Source of the DNA: Deltaproteobacteria bacterium RIFOXYA12_FULL_61_11
GTDB taxonomy: Bacteria; Bdellovibrionota_F; JAHFAK01; YA12-FULL-61-11
Length of the DNA: 49,635 nt
Assembly (NCBI GenBank): GCA_001799195.1
Contig: MGSU01000091.1
Span: forward strand, 1 to 49,635
Direction: 5' to 3'
Shown: piece by piece, positions 8,905 through 18,726 of the stretch
Numbering within the stretch: position 1 is the stretch's first letter
Layout of the letters: the number at the start of each line of letters is the position of its first letter
The notes under the pieces: model-generated
Database searches by the model: none
Told to the model about the DNA's origin: nothing
What the model saw: only the letters and a program-made list of their open reading frames with translations
Translations under genes and position numbers: made by a program

Positions 8905-8991
8905 TCAGCCGCGCTCGTCGGTGAACGGACACTTTGCCAGGGCCTTACCTTTCTTCGTCGTGGTCAGCTTGCGAATCATTGGCTTGCTCAT
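8905..8991 (-). CDS. 28-aa putative RiPP precursor peptide MSKPMIRKLTTTKKGKALAKCPFTDERG
   Basis: Not in the supplied ORF track; SD GTGAGGAG (9000-9007, minus strand), 8 nt from GGAG to ATG; starts 29 nt after the radical SAM gene on the same strand. Confidence 0.55.
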   Translation of the reverse strand: MSKPMIRKLTTTKKGKALAKCPFTDERG

Positions 8992-9020
8992 GTCGAAGTC
9001 TCCTCACGGTTCATGCCGGA

Positions 9021-10442
9021 TCAATACCATGTCGTGGGAGAAAAGTAAAGACCTCGCGAAGGAATCTCCCCTGTGGACTGCTCTCGTCTGAGTTGCCAAC
9101 AAAACAACGACAGTTCTGCTAATTCTCTGAAATACTGACAGGTATCAGAGTCCTTACCCCCCCGTACGCCGCAACGTACCCGATTGACGAAACGGCAGCC
9201 ACCCCAACACAATGACTTGATCCAACAATTCTTACAGACTGCCGAACGCGCGTTACTCACAAGCGTTGTCCGTCCCTCATGCGTGGGTTGCCATCCGCTC
9301 CGCACCGAGCCTAGGTTCAGTTCGACCTGCTCAGTGAATCGATGGCATGGAAACAGGTCCCCTTCGCTTCCTATCGCTAGGTATCCTCTCCCTGCCGAAC
9401 AAAAATCAGGTAGTGTTTCTGCCGTATCCAGTCGCTCGATAAAAGTCCCCAAATTGCCGATATTCCAGGGCTCGATTCCTCCGAACGCTGATGGCCCCTG
9501 TACGAGCATGCTCCTAAGCTGCCGGACGAGTTCGCTCAGTACTGCCGAATATCTGGCTCCAGGACACGCGGGACTGAAGGTCGCTCTTCGAACTCCACAC
9601 CCATACAACCAGGTGAGAGACGCCCCCAGGTCGAAATGATCCTCCACCAAGGTACTGCGCACCAAGACCCGTTCGGGTCCAAGCGCGGAGAGCAGCAGCG
9701 CCAATCCTCTCGTGGTTTCCTCGCTGCTCCCGCGCCCTTGGGCAGGCCAGCGTCGATGCCGATCGTGAATCTCGGGCAGACAATCGAGACTAACGGTGAC
9801 TCTGAGGTCGAGTGCCGCCAGCCTCGCGGCGATCTCGACATCGACCAGCGTGGCATTGGTGGTCAAGGCCCAGTGCACCTCCTGATCGGCCATCCCCTCT
9901 ATCAGACGTTCCATACCTGCAAGGTTGAGGAGTGGTTCTCCGCCGAACAGAGAGATCGTGGCTCCCGGCTGTAATATCGGACGCCCCTTCGGGTCCCGTC
10001 CGCGCAACCACTGCACCACAGAATCCACCGTGTCCAACGGCATCAATCCACGCGCTCTGCCATAACTTCCTTGCTGTGCATAGCAGTATGAACAGCGCAA
10101 GTTACAATCCCGAGCCAGAATTACCGCTACCGCAGACAAACCGGCTTCTCGACTCGGCCGCGGAGCATTGCCTGAGAGGAGTTGATCAAGCAAGGCTCCC
10201 TGCGAATCGTTGCCGACCGTGTTCATGTCCAACCGGGAGGTGCCACGCCCGAGTTCTTTACAATCCCGAGCAGTAGATTCATCGAGTTCATAGAGTTCCA
10301 GCGTCCTTGTGGCGAACAAGAAACTGCGCCCCCTGACGGAAAAGAGGTGGAACAGTTGTCCTCTCCACGTGGAGGTGCCCGTCTTTCCCTCGGTTCTCAC
10401 GCTCTTCCTTGCCGAGCACAACTCATCGCGAGGTTTCGCCAC
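9021..10442 (-). CDS. Radical SAM/SPASM peptide maturase
   Basis: CNLRCSYC (CxxxCxxC), SLFGGEPLL, SPASM-type Cys cluster FCSAGRGYLAIGSEGDLFPCHRF...CKNCWIKSLCWGGC...C. Confidence 0.88.
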   Translation of the reverse strand: MAKPRDELCSARKSVRTEGKTGTSTWRGQLFHLFSVRGRSFLFATRTLELYELDESTARDCKELGRGTSRLDMNTVGNDSQGALLDQLLSGNAPRPSREAGLSAVAVILARDCNLRCSYCYAQQGSYGRARGLMPLDTVDSVVQWLRGRDPKGRPILQPGATISLFGGEPLLNLAGMERLIEGMADQEVHWALTTNATLVDVEIAARLAALDLRVTVSLDCLPEIHDRHRRWPAQGRGSSEETTRGLALLLSALGPERVLVRSTLVEDHFDLGASLTWLYGCGVRRATFSPACPGARYSAVLSELVRQLRSMLVQGPSAFGGIEPWNIGNLGTFIERLDTAETLPDFCSAGRGYLAIGSEGDLFPCHRFTEQVELNLGSVRSGWQPTHEGRTTLVSNARSAVCKNCWIKSLCWGGCRFVNRVRCGVRGGKDSDTCQYFRELAELSLFCWQLRREQSTGEIPSRGLYFSPTTWY

Positions 10443-11607
10443 GCATGGCGGGGTCTTCGGGAATGCCCATCGAGAGTGGAAGCACTTCGTTGATCAATCC
10501 TTCCCCTTCAGGCGAAGGCAACGCGGTAAGGAGTTGTTCGAAATCTTTCACTCGTCGGTGAAGATTTTCCAGGTCAACAGCGGCAACAGGGTCTCGTGCG
10601 AAAAAACGGCCGATCTCGGTCCAATCGTCCTTGACCCCTTCGGCGATTGCCTGCCGGCGGTAACGATCCAACTCTTCTCGCCAGAACTGTACCTCCTGCT
10701 GCAGTCGCACCGCTTGGGACCGGTCAGTGAGAAGTCCTTGTGCAGCATTCGCCCGTAAGATCAGCTTGCCGAAATACCTACCGCGGGTGCCCGCCTCGAG
10801 GACGAACATCCCATCGTGCAGCAAGGGCACATCGAGTTTCCTCTCCCCCGTGGCATTGACGATCAGAATGGGGATCCCGGCGAGATTCGCAGGCCGTTCC
10901 AGATGGTCGAGTTCATCGGCCGAGAGACCGGAGAGCAGGATGACCACATCGCACGGCCCTCCGAGGGGGAGAGCATTGAGTGCTTCTTGAGGCGATGAAA
11001 CCAGGTACTGCTCCGGGAGCAGGGTTCCCGGAGAGAGCAAACCTGTCAGGGCTACAGAAAAGGGTCCGAGCTTGACTCGACGCACTGCAACCCAGGGTGA
11101 GGGACCGGGATGCTTGCGCAGGAGGTTGGCGCAGACGAGCGGCAAAGCCGAAGCCTCGAGCAGAGGCATGTAGTTGATGAGATCGAAAGGCCCGGGAAGC
11201 AAGGCGTCGAGAGCAAGGGGACGGAGTTGGTTCAACACTCGCTCGGCTTGGGTTAGATAGACCTTCTCTTCTCCAACGGGAATGAGTCGGGTCTTGAGTA
11301 AAGTATTGCCGGTTTCGACAAGGAGCGTGGGTCGTACGGCGCGTTCGCGTTTGATCACCGTCGCTCGCCTCGTCAAACCTCCGAGGTGGTCAGTCATGCA
11401 ACCGCAAGCCTCGAGTTCCCCCCAGAGGTTGGTCCCGTATAAGAGCACCGGAGCTTCGCTCGCTGCCTCGAGCACACTCGACCAGAAAAGCAGGGCCGGC
11501 AACAGCAGCTGGAGCCAGCTACCCCAGCGGTGCCTCCCACCAAGTTGTTGCCCTCTTCGATCAGCGGCCGAATCGCTCAAGGTGCACCTCACGTTGCTTA
11601 ACCCCAT
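10423..11607 (-). CDS. Secreted UshA/5'-nucleotidase-like metallophosphoesterase with ACGC motif
   Basis: Hydrophobic N-terminus; LYGTNLWGELEACGCMTDHLGGLTRRATVIKRERAVRPTLLVETGN; overlaps the radical SAM gene by 20 bp. Start uncertain (ORF start overlaps ftsK). Confidence 0.65.
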   Translation of the reverse strand: MGLSNVRCTLSDSAADRRGQQLGGRHRWGSWLQLLLPALLFWSSVLEAASEAPVLLYGTNLWGELEACGCMTDHLGGLTRRATVIKRERAVRPTLLVETGNTLLKTRLIPVGEEKVYLTQAERVLNQLRPLALDALLPGPFDLINYMPLLEASALPLVCANLLRKHPGPSPWVAVRRVKLGPFSVALTGLLSPGTLLPEQYLVSSPQEALNALPLGGPCDVVILLSGLSADELDHLERPANLAGIPILIVNATGERKLDVPLLHDGMFVLEAGTRGRYFGKLILRANAAQGLLTDRSQAVRLQQEVQFWREELDRYRRQAIAEGVKDDWTEIGRFFARDPVAAVDLENLHRRVKDFEQLLTALPSPEGEGLINEVLPLSMGIPEDPAMRGETSR

Positions 11608-13792
11608 CCTGAGGCCCGATTAATCCTTCTTCTTCCATACGTTCGACAATCCGCGCTGCCCGATTGTACCCGATGCGCAACCGTCGCTGTAAATACGAAG
11701 CAGACGCTTTCTTCGTTTCACGGACAACAGAACAAGCTTTTTCGTAGACTTCGTCCTCATCAGCTTCCTCCTGGACACCCTCCCCCTCACCGGTTACCAA
11801 AACGTCTTCGACTTCCGTAAGGAGCGAAAACTCGGGCCGCCCCTGCCCTCCAAGAAATCCTGTGACGGCTTCAATCTCTTGCTCGGCAATGTAAGCGCCA
11901 TGAATTCGCTGTAATTTTTGAAAACTAGGGGACAAATACAGCATGTCCCCTCGTCCGAGCAACGTCTCGGCACCCTGGGTATCGAGAATTACCCGTGAAT
12001 CGAGCTTCGAAGAGACCGAGAAGGAGATGCGCGCCTTGAAATTTGCCTTGATCAAACCGGTGAGGATGTCTGCCCGCGGAGTCTGCGTGGCCAGGATCAT
12101 GTGAATCCCCGCTGCACGAGCCATCTGGGCCAACCGAGCAATCTGATCCTCGACATCCTTGGAGGCGACAAGCATCAGATCGGCGAGTTCATCGATCACC
12201 AGTACGATGTAGGGTAACGGTTCTTCTCCCTCGCGAAGGTCCTCGGTACCTCCTGCACCACCGAAGCGCCTGTTATAGCTGGAAATGTCTCGAACGCGAT
12301 GTTCCGAAAGCAAGGTATATCGACGCATCATCTCCTTGACACACCATTTGAGCGTCGCCGCGGCTTTGCGCGGATCGGTCACCACGGGCAAGAGCAGATG
12401 GGGAATAGTCTCATAGGTCTTGAGTTCCAGCATCTTCGGGTCGATCATGATGAATTTCACTTGATGCGGCAAGCTTTTGTAGAGAATGCTGGCGATGATC
12501 GCATTGATGGTGACCGACTTCCCGGTCCCGGTCGCTCCCGCCATCAGCAGATGCGGCATCTTGACGAGATCTGCCAAGAAAACCTGCCCGTCGATAGTCT
12601 TGCCCAGCGCCAAGGTAAGGGGAGAAGTAGCGGCACGAAACGCAGGGGTCTCGAGGAGTTCACGCAGGTACACGGTTTCTCGAGCGCGGTTCGGGAGTTC
12701 GATCCCCACTGTTCCTTTACCGGGGAGAGGGGAGATGCGCACGCTCTCGGTCTTGAGATCCATGGCAAGATCATCTCCGAGTGCCATGATCTGCTTGAGC
12801 TTGATTTCCGGAGCGAGTTGATACTCGTAGAGGGTGATCACCGGCCCAGGTTGAATATTGACAACCCTCCCGAGGACTCCGAAGTCACCGAGGGTTCGCT
12901 GTAGGATCTCGGCGTTACTTCGTAACGTACTTTCATCGACCTCGGTCCCACCCTGGGGCGGGTTAGCCAGGAGGTCCAGTGGCGGCAAGGTGACGGGTAC
13001 AGTACCCGAGGGAGGATCGAGTGGAGTTCGCTGTTCCTCCTCGGGCTGATCGTCGCATTCCTCATCTTCTTCGGCTTGATCCCGGGCTGGAGGATGGGGT
13101 CGGGTCGGAACGACCGGAGTCAGTAGTATGTGGTCGGGTCTGGTCTCGGGTTGCTCCCATCCTCGAGCGAACCACGTTGCAAGGGCACGACCGAGGGCCA
13201 AGAACGCTCCGATCGACCTTCCTAGAACCGCTGCGACCACTCGCCCGAGACGCAAGACCAAACGGGCCAGGGTCACGAGACTGACCTCCAGAATTGCGAC
13301 CATCAAAGCCAGAACCCCGCCGAGGAGTAGCACCGTGGCACCGACAGTCCCGAGATTCTCTCGGAGCACCTCAGCCGATCCCTGCCCGATCCTGCCTCCT
13401 GCCGAGAGGACTAACCCCCCGAGCTGCACTTCCTCGACATGGAGTTGGAGGAACGCGGCCAGGAACACGACCACTCCGAGCAAAGCACACGGTTTGAGCA
13501 GGACGGTCCAAGGTTCGTCGTGCAAGGCAATTTGAAGAGCTCCGGCCAGTACCGCGGTCAAAAAAAGATAGGCGCTGAAACCGAGCAGCTCGAAGAGGAA
13601 ATGCGAGACCTGCACTCCGGCAGGGCCACACCAATTGTGTTGACCATGCTCGAGGAAAATGTCCCGAGGAGTATGGGTGAAGAGAGCAACCGCGAGGAAC
13701 AAACCGAGGGAAAGCAGAAGGATGAAAACAACCTCTACCCCTCGTCCGCGTCGCTCACCCACCGCCTTGTGCCTCCTCTGTCCAAGCCTCAA
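11561..13792 (-). CDS. ftsK: DNA translocase FtsK/SpoIIIE
   Basis: 4-TM N-terminus, MPHLLMAGATGTGKSVTINAIIASILYK, FIMIDPKMLELKTYETIPHLLLPVVTD, VIDELADLM, C-terminal gamma winged helix. Start uncertain (TTG at 13792). Confidence 0.95.
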   Translation of the reverse strand: MRLGQRRHKAVGERRGRGVEVVFILLLSLGLFLAVALFTHTPRDIFLEHGQHNWCGPAGVQVSHFLFELLGFSAYLFLTAVLAGALQIALHDEPWTVLLKPCALLGVVVFLAAFLQLHVEEVQLGGLVLSAGGRIGQGSAEVLRENLGTVGATVLLLGGVLALMVAILEVSLVTLARLVLRLGRVVAAVLGRSIGAFLALGRALATWFARGWEQPETRPDHILLTPVVPTRPHPPARDQAEEDEECDDQPEEEQRTPLDPPSGTVPVTLPPLDLLANPPQGGTEVDESTLRSNAEILQRTLGDFGVLGRVVNIQPGPVITLYEYQLAPEIKLKQIMALGDDLAMDLKTESVRISPLPGKGTVGIELPNRARETVYLRELLETPAFRAATSPLTLALGKTIDGQVFLADLVKMPHLLMAGATGTGKSVTINAIIASILYKSLPHQVKFIMIDPKMLELKTYETIPHLLLPVVTDPRKAAATLKWCVKEMMRRYTLLSEHRVRDISSYNRRFGGAGGTEDLREGEEPLPYIVLVIDELADLMLVASKDVEDQIARLAQMARAAGIHMILATQTPRADILTGLIKANFKARISFSVSSKLDSRVILDTQGAETLLGRGDMLYLSPSFQKLQRIHGAYIAEQEIEAVTGFLGGQGRPEFSLLTEVEDVLVTGEGEGVQEEADEDEVYEKACSVVRETKKASASYLQRRLRIGYNRAARIVERMEEEGLIGPQDGVKQREVHLERFGR

Positions 13793-13944
13793 ATAATTCA
13801 GCTCGGGTCCTGCCGCTCGGAGGCGTTCATCATACCTCAGGCATTCTGGGAGGGGAAGCAGGGGAAGAGGTCAAGGCTCGAGGCCGAAACGAGATGCTCA
13901 GAGTATCTATAGGAGAAGCAAGGACCGGGATAGTACGTGGTCGG

Positions 13945-14043
13945 TCAGTCGGATACCAGGAGTAAGACGCTGCAAAGAACGAACACGATCTGGAAGGTGA
14001 AGAACAGGGTCACCTGCGAAATTTCGCGAAGCTGCTTTTCCAT
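13945..14043 (-). CDS. 32-aa single-TM small protein MEKQLREISQVTLFFTFQIVFVLCSVLLLVSD
   Basis: Hand translation; SD GAGGAGAAACGAT-ATG; not in the supplied ORF track; about 150 nt upstream of ftsK on the same strand. Confidence 0.5.
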   Translation of the reverse strand: MEKQLREISQVTLFFTFQIVFVLCSVLLLVSD

Positions 14044-14254
14044 ATCGTTTCTCCTCACGTGTTCCTGATTGTAGGCTTCGCAAGGCCCGTGCCGAAATTT
14101 ACTGTGTTGAAATTAAATCGTAAACGATTTGCGCAACGCATTATCCGGGAACCTTCCGGCTTTCTCTGGCCAGAACGGCACCACACCGTCATTGCCCGAC
14201 CACACCCTCGATGGTACGGTGGTACGAAGGTCCTGCACTGGTGTGCCAGAACAG

Positions 14255-16228
14255 ATGCCCAGCCCTCCCCTTGTTACTCGGCCGTGCGCTTTCGTCCTCC
14301 TAGCGCTTGTTGGTATCCTCTTGTTCGCACCGACCCTCGGCCACGATTTCGTCTTCGATGACACGCTGATTATCAAAGACAATCCTCTGCTGGAACACGT
14401 AGATGAACCCTGGCTCTTCTTCCTCTCAGATTATTGGGGCAATCACTATCGGAGCGGTGATTACCGTCCGTTGACCATGCTCAGCTATGCACTCAATGCT
14501 CACTTGTTCGGAATCGATCCATTCTCCTTCCACCTCGTCAACCATATCCTGCACATACTCAACACCTTACTCTGGCTGTTCCTACTCCTCAAGCACGGAC
14601 ACAACCGCCGTCTCGCCTGGGCCGCAGCCCTTCTCTTCCTGGTTCACCCGGTGCACACGGAAGCCGTCGTCGGCATTGTCGGCCGGGCCGAGTTATTGGC
14701 GACAACCTTCTCGCTCTTGGCCTGCTGGTTCGCTTTGACCCCAGGCATCTCGACCCTGTTCTTCGCTGCCTGTCTCTATGGGTTTGCCATGCTCTCAAAA
14801 GAGAACGCCGCGATGCTGCCGGTCTATCTCGCCTTGTGGTCTTGGTATCGATATGGCCGGATGGAAAGAAGAGTGCTTGCGCTGCTTCCCTCCCTACTGC
14901 TCGTAGCTTTGTTGAAATATCAGACCCTCGGCACGCTCGGTCCCACAGGAGCGGCGGTTTTCTACCAGGGAACCGACCTCGTTACGCGATTTTGGGCAAT
15001 GTTGGAAGTCTTTCTCGTCTATACCCGATTGCTCCTCCTCCCTGTCCGTCTCTGTGCTGATTACAGCGGAATGCGTTCTACCGTAGATCCGCTCGCTCCG
15101 GTCAATCTCCTCGGTATTACCCTGCTGCTCGGTCTGATCTCCGCGATGGGGTGGACCCTGCTCCGTCGGCATCGAGCTTCTTTCGCCGTGAGTTGTGTGT
15201 TCGCCTCATTCTTGCCGATTGCCAATCTCGTACCCATGGGCACGAATCTCGGGGAGCGCTTACTGTATCAACCCTCCCTCTTCGCCTTGCTACTCGCCGC
15301 CGGCCTGTTCGGTCGCTCTCTCATGCAACATACAACCCTCTTCGCAATCGTGCTTTTATTTAGTGGGCTCACTCTCCACGCCGGCCGAGCTTGGAAGGAT
15401 TCCTACACCCTGTTCTCGCAGACGGTCTCAGTCCTTCCTCGCTCGGCAAAGGCGCAAGCCAACCTAGCCATCGCCATGTTCGAACGGAATGATCTCGACA
15501 CTGCTGCGCAGCACCTCGATACCGCGCTCGCTCTCGCACCTCTCGAACCAACCCAGGCCGCATTCCTCGCGGCCTTCCACCTCTCTCGCGACAACGCACC
15601 CCGAGCCGAAGCCTTGCTACGGAACGCCCTCGAACTCCAAGAACACCCCTTGCTCCGGTACGATCTCGGCGTAGTGCTCTTGGCGCAGAGCAGACCCGAA
15701 GAAGCCTCTCTGCAATTCCACCAAGCACAGGTTTTCCTCCAACGTCAGAGGGTCGTTGATCGTCGCCTCCTCGCCCGCTGTTATCACCAGTCTTCACGCG
15801 CAGCGCTGGCCAAAGGATTTCACGAGGACGCCGAAGCTGAGCTGCGAAGAGCAGTTGCTCTGGCACCCGAACTCACCTCTGCTCGTCAGGATCTCGGAGC
15901 GGTTTTATACCTACGAGGTTCCTTCGTCGAAGCCAAGCAACACTTCCTCGCCGCCCTGGAGGACACGACCGCGGATCAGGTCGCCCTGCTGCGCAATCTG
16001 GGGCTCTGCGACGTAGCTCTCCATAACTATGAAGAGGCGTGGACCTCATTCTCCCGTCTGCTCGAGCTGTCCCCCGAGGACGAACTCGGATTGGCCCAGA
16101 GCATTGAACTCGGGTTTCGCACCGGCCGTGTTGGTACCCTCGGTCCTCTCCTCGAACGTCTCCGTCACCGCCCCACGAATGATCCCCTGCGACAACATCT
16201 CAAACACCTCCTGCAGAACGGGCAATAA
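14255..16228 (+). CDS. TMTC-like polytopic membrane protein with C-terminal TPR repeats
   Basis: FVFDDTLIIKDNPLL...GDYRPLTMLSYALNAHLFGIDPFSFHLVNHILHILNTLL...LVHPVHTEAVVGIVGRAELLA; then TPRs. Start reset to MPSPPLVTRP. Confidence 0.8.
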   Translation: MPSPPLVTRPCAFVLLALVGILLFAPTLGHDFVFDDTLIIKDNPLLEHVDEPWLFFLSDYWGNHYRSGDYRPLTMLSYALNAHLFGIDPFSFHLVNHILHILNTLLWLFLLLKHGHNRRLAWAAALLFLVHPVHTEAVVGIVGRAELLATTFSLLACWFALTPGISTLFFAACLYGFAMLSKENAAMLPVYLALWSWYRYGRMERRVLALLPSLLLVALLKYQTLGTLGPTGAAVFYQGTDLVTRFWAMLEVFLVYTRLLLLPVRLCADYSGMRSTVDPLAPVNLLGITLLLGLISAMGWTLLRRHRASFAVSCVFASFLPIANLVPMGTNLGERLLYQPSLFALLLAAGLFGRSLMQHTTLFAIVLLFSGLTLHAGRAWKDSYTLFSQTVSVLPRSAKAQANLAIAMFERNDLDTAAQHLDTALALAPLEPTQAAFLAAFHLSRDNAPRAEALLRNALELQEHPLLRYDLGVVLLAQSRPEEASLQFHQAQVFLQRQRVVDRRLLARCYHQSSRAALAKGFHEDAEAELRRAVALAPELTSARQDLGAVLYLRGSFVEAKQHFLAALEDTTADQVALLRNLGLCDVALHNYEEAWTSFSRLLELSPEDELGLAQSIELGFRTGRVGTLGPLLERLRHRPTNDPLRQHLKHLLQNGQ

Positions 16229-16355
16229 TGCGGTACTTCATCCTTCTGGCTTCTGCTTCCTTCGACCCCAGTCGGAAGAGAACCGTATTGTCGGCTTGCC
16301 TTGGGCTCATCTCTCGTCTAGGGTCGTGGTTGAATCGTCTTCCGGGGAGTCACCG

Positions 16356-16580
16356 ATGGACCTGTCCTCTCTGCTGCTGATCGCGGTATTGGTCTTCCTC
16401 GCTTTCGAGGCCGCCTCCTTTCATTTCTATAGGGTGGCAGTGAAGGCTAAGAGCGAGGGCAAGAAATTCTTCAGCGAATCCCGCTTCTGGAACCTGGCCT
16501 TGGCCACCTTCCTTGCCCTGGTCGGAGTGTTGTTCCTCATCTTCTTCGTCAGGAACAACCAACGCTCGCCCTTGGTTTGA
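16356..16580 (+). CDS. Small two-TM membrane protein (74 aa)
   Basis: MDLSSLLLIAVLVFLAFEAASFHFYRVAVKAKSEGKKFFSESRFWNLALATFLALVGVLFLIFFVRNNQRSPLV; GGGGAG upstream. Confidence 0.6.
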   Translation: MDLSSLLLIAVLVFLAFEAASFHFYRVAVKAKSEGKKFFSESRFWNLALATFLALVGVLFLIFFVRNNQRSPLV

Positions 16581-16667
16581 GCCTTTGCCCTCTCAACGTC
16601 TTGCTACACCACCTAGCTCTGCCCATCGAGGAATTCCATGAGTGCGGCCGAACCATTGTGGGTGAGT

Positions 16668-18440
16668 TCAAACCAAGGGCAACTCCACGAAGAAAATAGT
16701 CCCATTCGCCGAATCGCTCGAGCAGAAGATCCGTCCCCCGAGATGTTCGATCAATTCCTTGGCAATGGCTAAGCCGAGTCCATGCCCCTCGGTCTTTTCA
16801 TCTGCCTTGAAGAATGGGCTGAAGACCCTCTCGAGATGGTCCTTGCTCAAGACCACTCCGCGGTTCCGTACGAAGAGGACAACCTTCTCTATCTGCCTTT
16901 TCAACCCCAAGATTATTTCGCTTTCGGGATCGGAGAATTTGATCGCGTTGTCGACCAAAGCATGGAGAATCATGACCAAGGAAGTTTTATTCCCGGAGAT
17001 GGTACCGGCTTCTTCGGGGAGCGCGAGGGTCAGGGTCAGACCCCTCTTCTGTACTTTCTCCTGGACAGTGGCCTGGACTCGATCGACAACCTCCTTGATG
17101 GAAACCGGCTCTGGAAGAGAGACATGTTCGAGTTGTTGTACTTTTATAAGCAGGAACACGTTTTTTACCAGACCCTCTGTTTTGAGGAGCTCATTGTCGA
17201 GGTAGGTTAAGAAGAGCTTTCGTTTTTCCTCGTCGGCATCCTGCCCTTCCACTACCCTGAGAAAATACAGCATTGATTTTAGTGAATTCTTCAAGGACTC
17301 GGCAAATTTTTCGGTGAAGGAATCGCGTTCTTTGAGCATCCGAGCAAAGCTGGCTTTGTTTTTCGTAAGCTCCTGTCGCAACACTTCCACTTCGGCTTCA
17401 TTCCCGCTGCCTTTTGCATTGTGGACAGCCTCGACGAGGTGATTGCACAATGCGGCGACCCTTCCGAGTTCCCCACTCTCGAAGAGATTGACCTGATCGA
17501 GCTGCTGCAGGGCCAAGCCTTCCTCGAACTTGCTCAGCAAGAGTTCGAGTTTCCGGAACCACGGTACTACTTGGAAATAGGAGAGCAGGACACTGACCGC
17601 GAAGAGGATCAAGGTCCCAATCAGGAGATAGAGGCTCTGCTTGCGCTGCTGCTCATGTAAGGGAGCTATCTCGGTAACGAGGATCGAGGAGAGCGTCGGG
17701 GTGTTGATGATGTGGACCAGTTTATCGTTCCATTGCTCGTGATACGGTAGTTTCTTCGCGAGCGGTCCGAGCAGGACCGTGATCTCATCCTCTCGGAAAT
17801 ACCCCAGACGATTCAATTCCACTTGAACCGGGTCTTCCCCCTCGAACACGATGAAATGCCTCGATCCTTGTGGAATGTTCGCCTGCTTGAGGAACATTGG
17901 ATGAAGGATCTTCTCCGTGATATATTGGGTGTTGAGCACCGCGAAGACCACATATCCAAGTTTCCCGGAGACATCCTCGATCGGTACGATGATGCGATCC
18001 CGGTCGCGCCGAGGTCGCCGATCGAAACGTTCGTTGAGTTCTGCAAGGTACCTTGTTACCTCTAACGCAGCAGGTGAAGGCTCCGCGGTATCGACCATGC
18101 GCACGATCTCGTGTCCTTGGGCATCGACAATGACCAGATTCTGGTAAAAGAGTTCCTCAGCAAGTATCCGCCGGAACACGGCGGATAACTCCGGAACCTC
18201 GCGGTTACATTCGCTGACGATCTCCTTGCCCAATCCGAGGAGTTCGTCCTCGACCCTGGCGAACACCTGCTCAGTCTGCCACAGCACGGCGCCATTGATA
18301 TGAATCTGACGCTTACCGATTTCCTGTACCTTCAGATCCATTTCCGTGGACCCAAAGCGCAGGATCATCAGGACCAAGAACAGGGTAAACAGAACACACG
18401 AGAGAATGATGGTGCCATGAATCTTGGTCGAGGTCTTCAT
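16668..18440 (-). CDS. Membrane sensor histidine kinase
   Basis: Two TM segments flanking a periplasmic domain; HATPase motifs HALVDNAIKFSD, GLGLAIAKELIEHLGG. Start reset to MKTSTKIHG. Confidence 0.85.
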   Translation of the reverse strand: MKTSTKIHGTIILSCVLFTLFLVLMILRFGSTEMDLKVQEIGKRQIHINGAVLWQTEQVFARVEDELLGLGKEIVSECNREVPELSAVFRRILAEELFYQNLVIVDAQGHEIVRMVDTAEPSPAALEVTRYLAELNERFDRRPRRDRDRIIVPIEDVSGKLGYVVFAVLNTQYITEKILHPMFLKQANIPQGSRHFIVFEGEDPVQVELNRLGYFREDEITVLLGPLAKKLPYHEQWNDKLVHIINTPTLSSILVTEIAPLHEQQRKQSLYLLIGTLILFAVSVLLSYFQVVPWFRKLELLLSKFEEGLALQQLDQVNLFESGELGRVAALCNHLVEAVHNAKGSGNEAEVEVLRQELTKNKASFARMLKERDSFTEKFAESLKNSLKSMLYFLRVVEGQDADEEKRKLFLTYLDNELLKTEGLVKNVFLLIKVQQLEHVSLPEPVSIKEVVDRVQATVQEKVQKRGLTLTLALPEEAGTISGNKTSLVMILHALVDNAIKFSDPESEIILGLKRQIEKVVLFVRNRGVVLSKDHLERVFSPFFKADEKTEGHGLGLAIAKELIEHLGGRIFCSSDSANGTIFFVELPLV

Positions 18441-18726
18441 CGTCCTCCTGACACCCCCGATCAACACGGTCCCCACTGTAGCACAGGCAGGGGATCATGC
18501 CCATCAATACCACCCACGAAAATCATGCAACTTTATATAATTACTACAACTGATCTGCCATGGAAAAGCACTCCTCCGTCGTAATATCGAGGTGCCGCAA
18601 GGTCCTGATCTCATCGCAATCCAACGGCGCAACTCCCTTGACAAGGTTAGGCGAGGCCAGATAGTATCGCTCGTTCTCGGCGGGCATTCCCGGACCGATG
18701 ACGCGACGCGACAGTACCGGACGACC

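Noticed and set aside
8794-8907. Possible selenocysteine read-through of the 28-aa peptide UGA (36 further open codons)
   Set aside because: No SECIS-like hairpin seen after the UGA, and a 36-codon open run is not improbable by chance at this composition.
12299-12904. 201-aa plus-strand ORF
   Set aside because: Antisense to conserved ftsK.
16600-16680. tRNA-like 'gagttcaaacc' motif
   Set aside because: No cloverleaf, acceptor stem or CCA context found.
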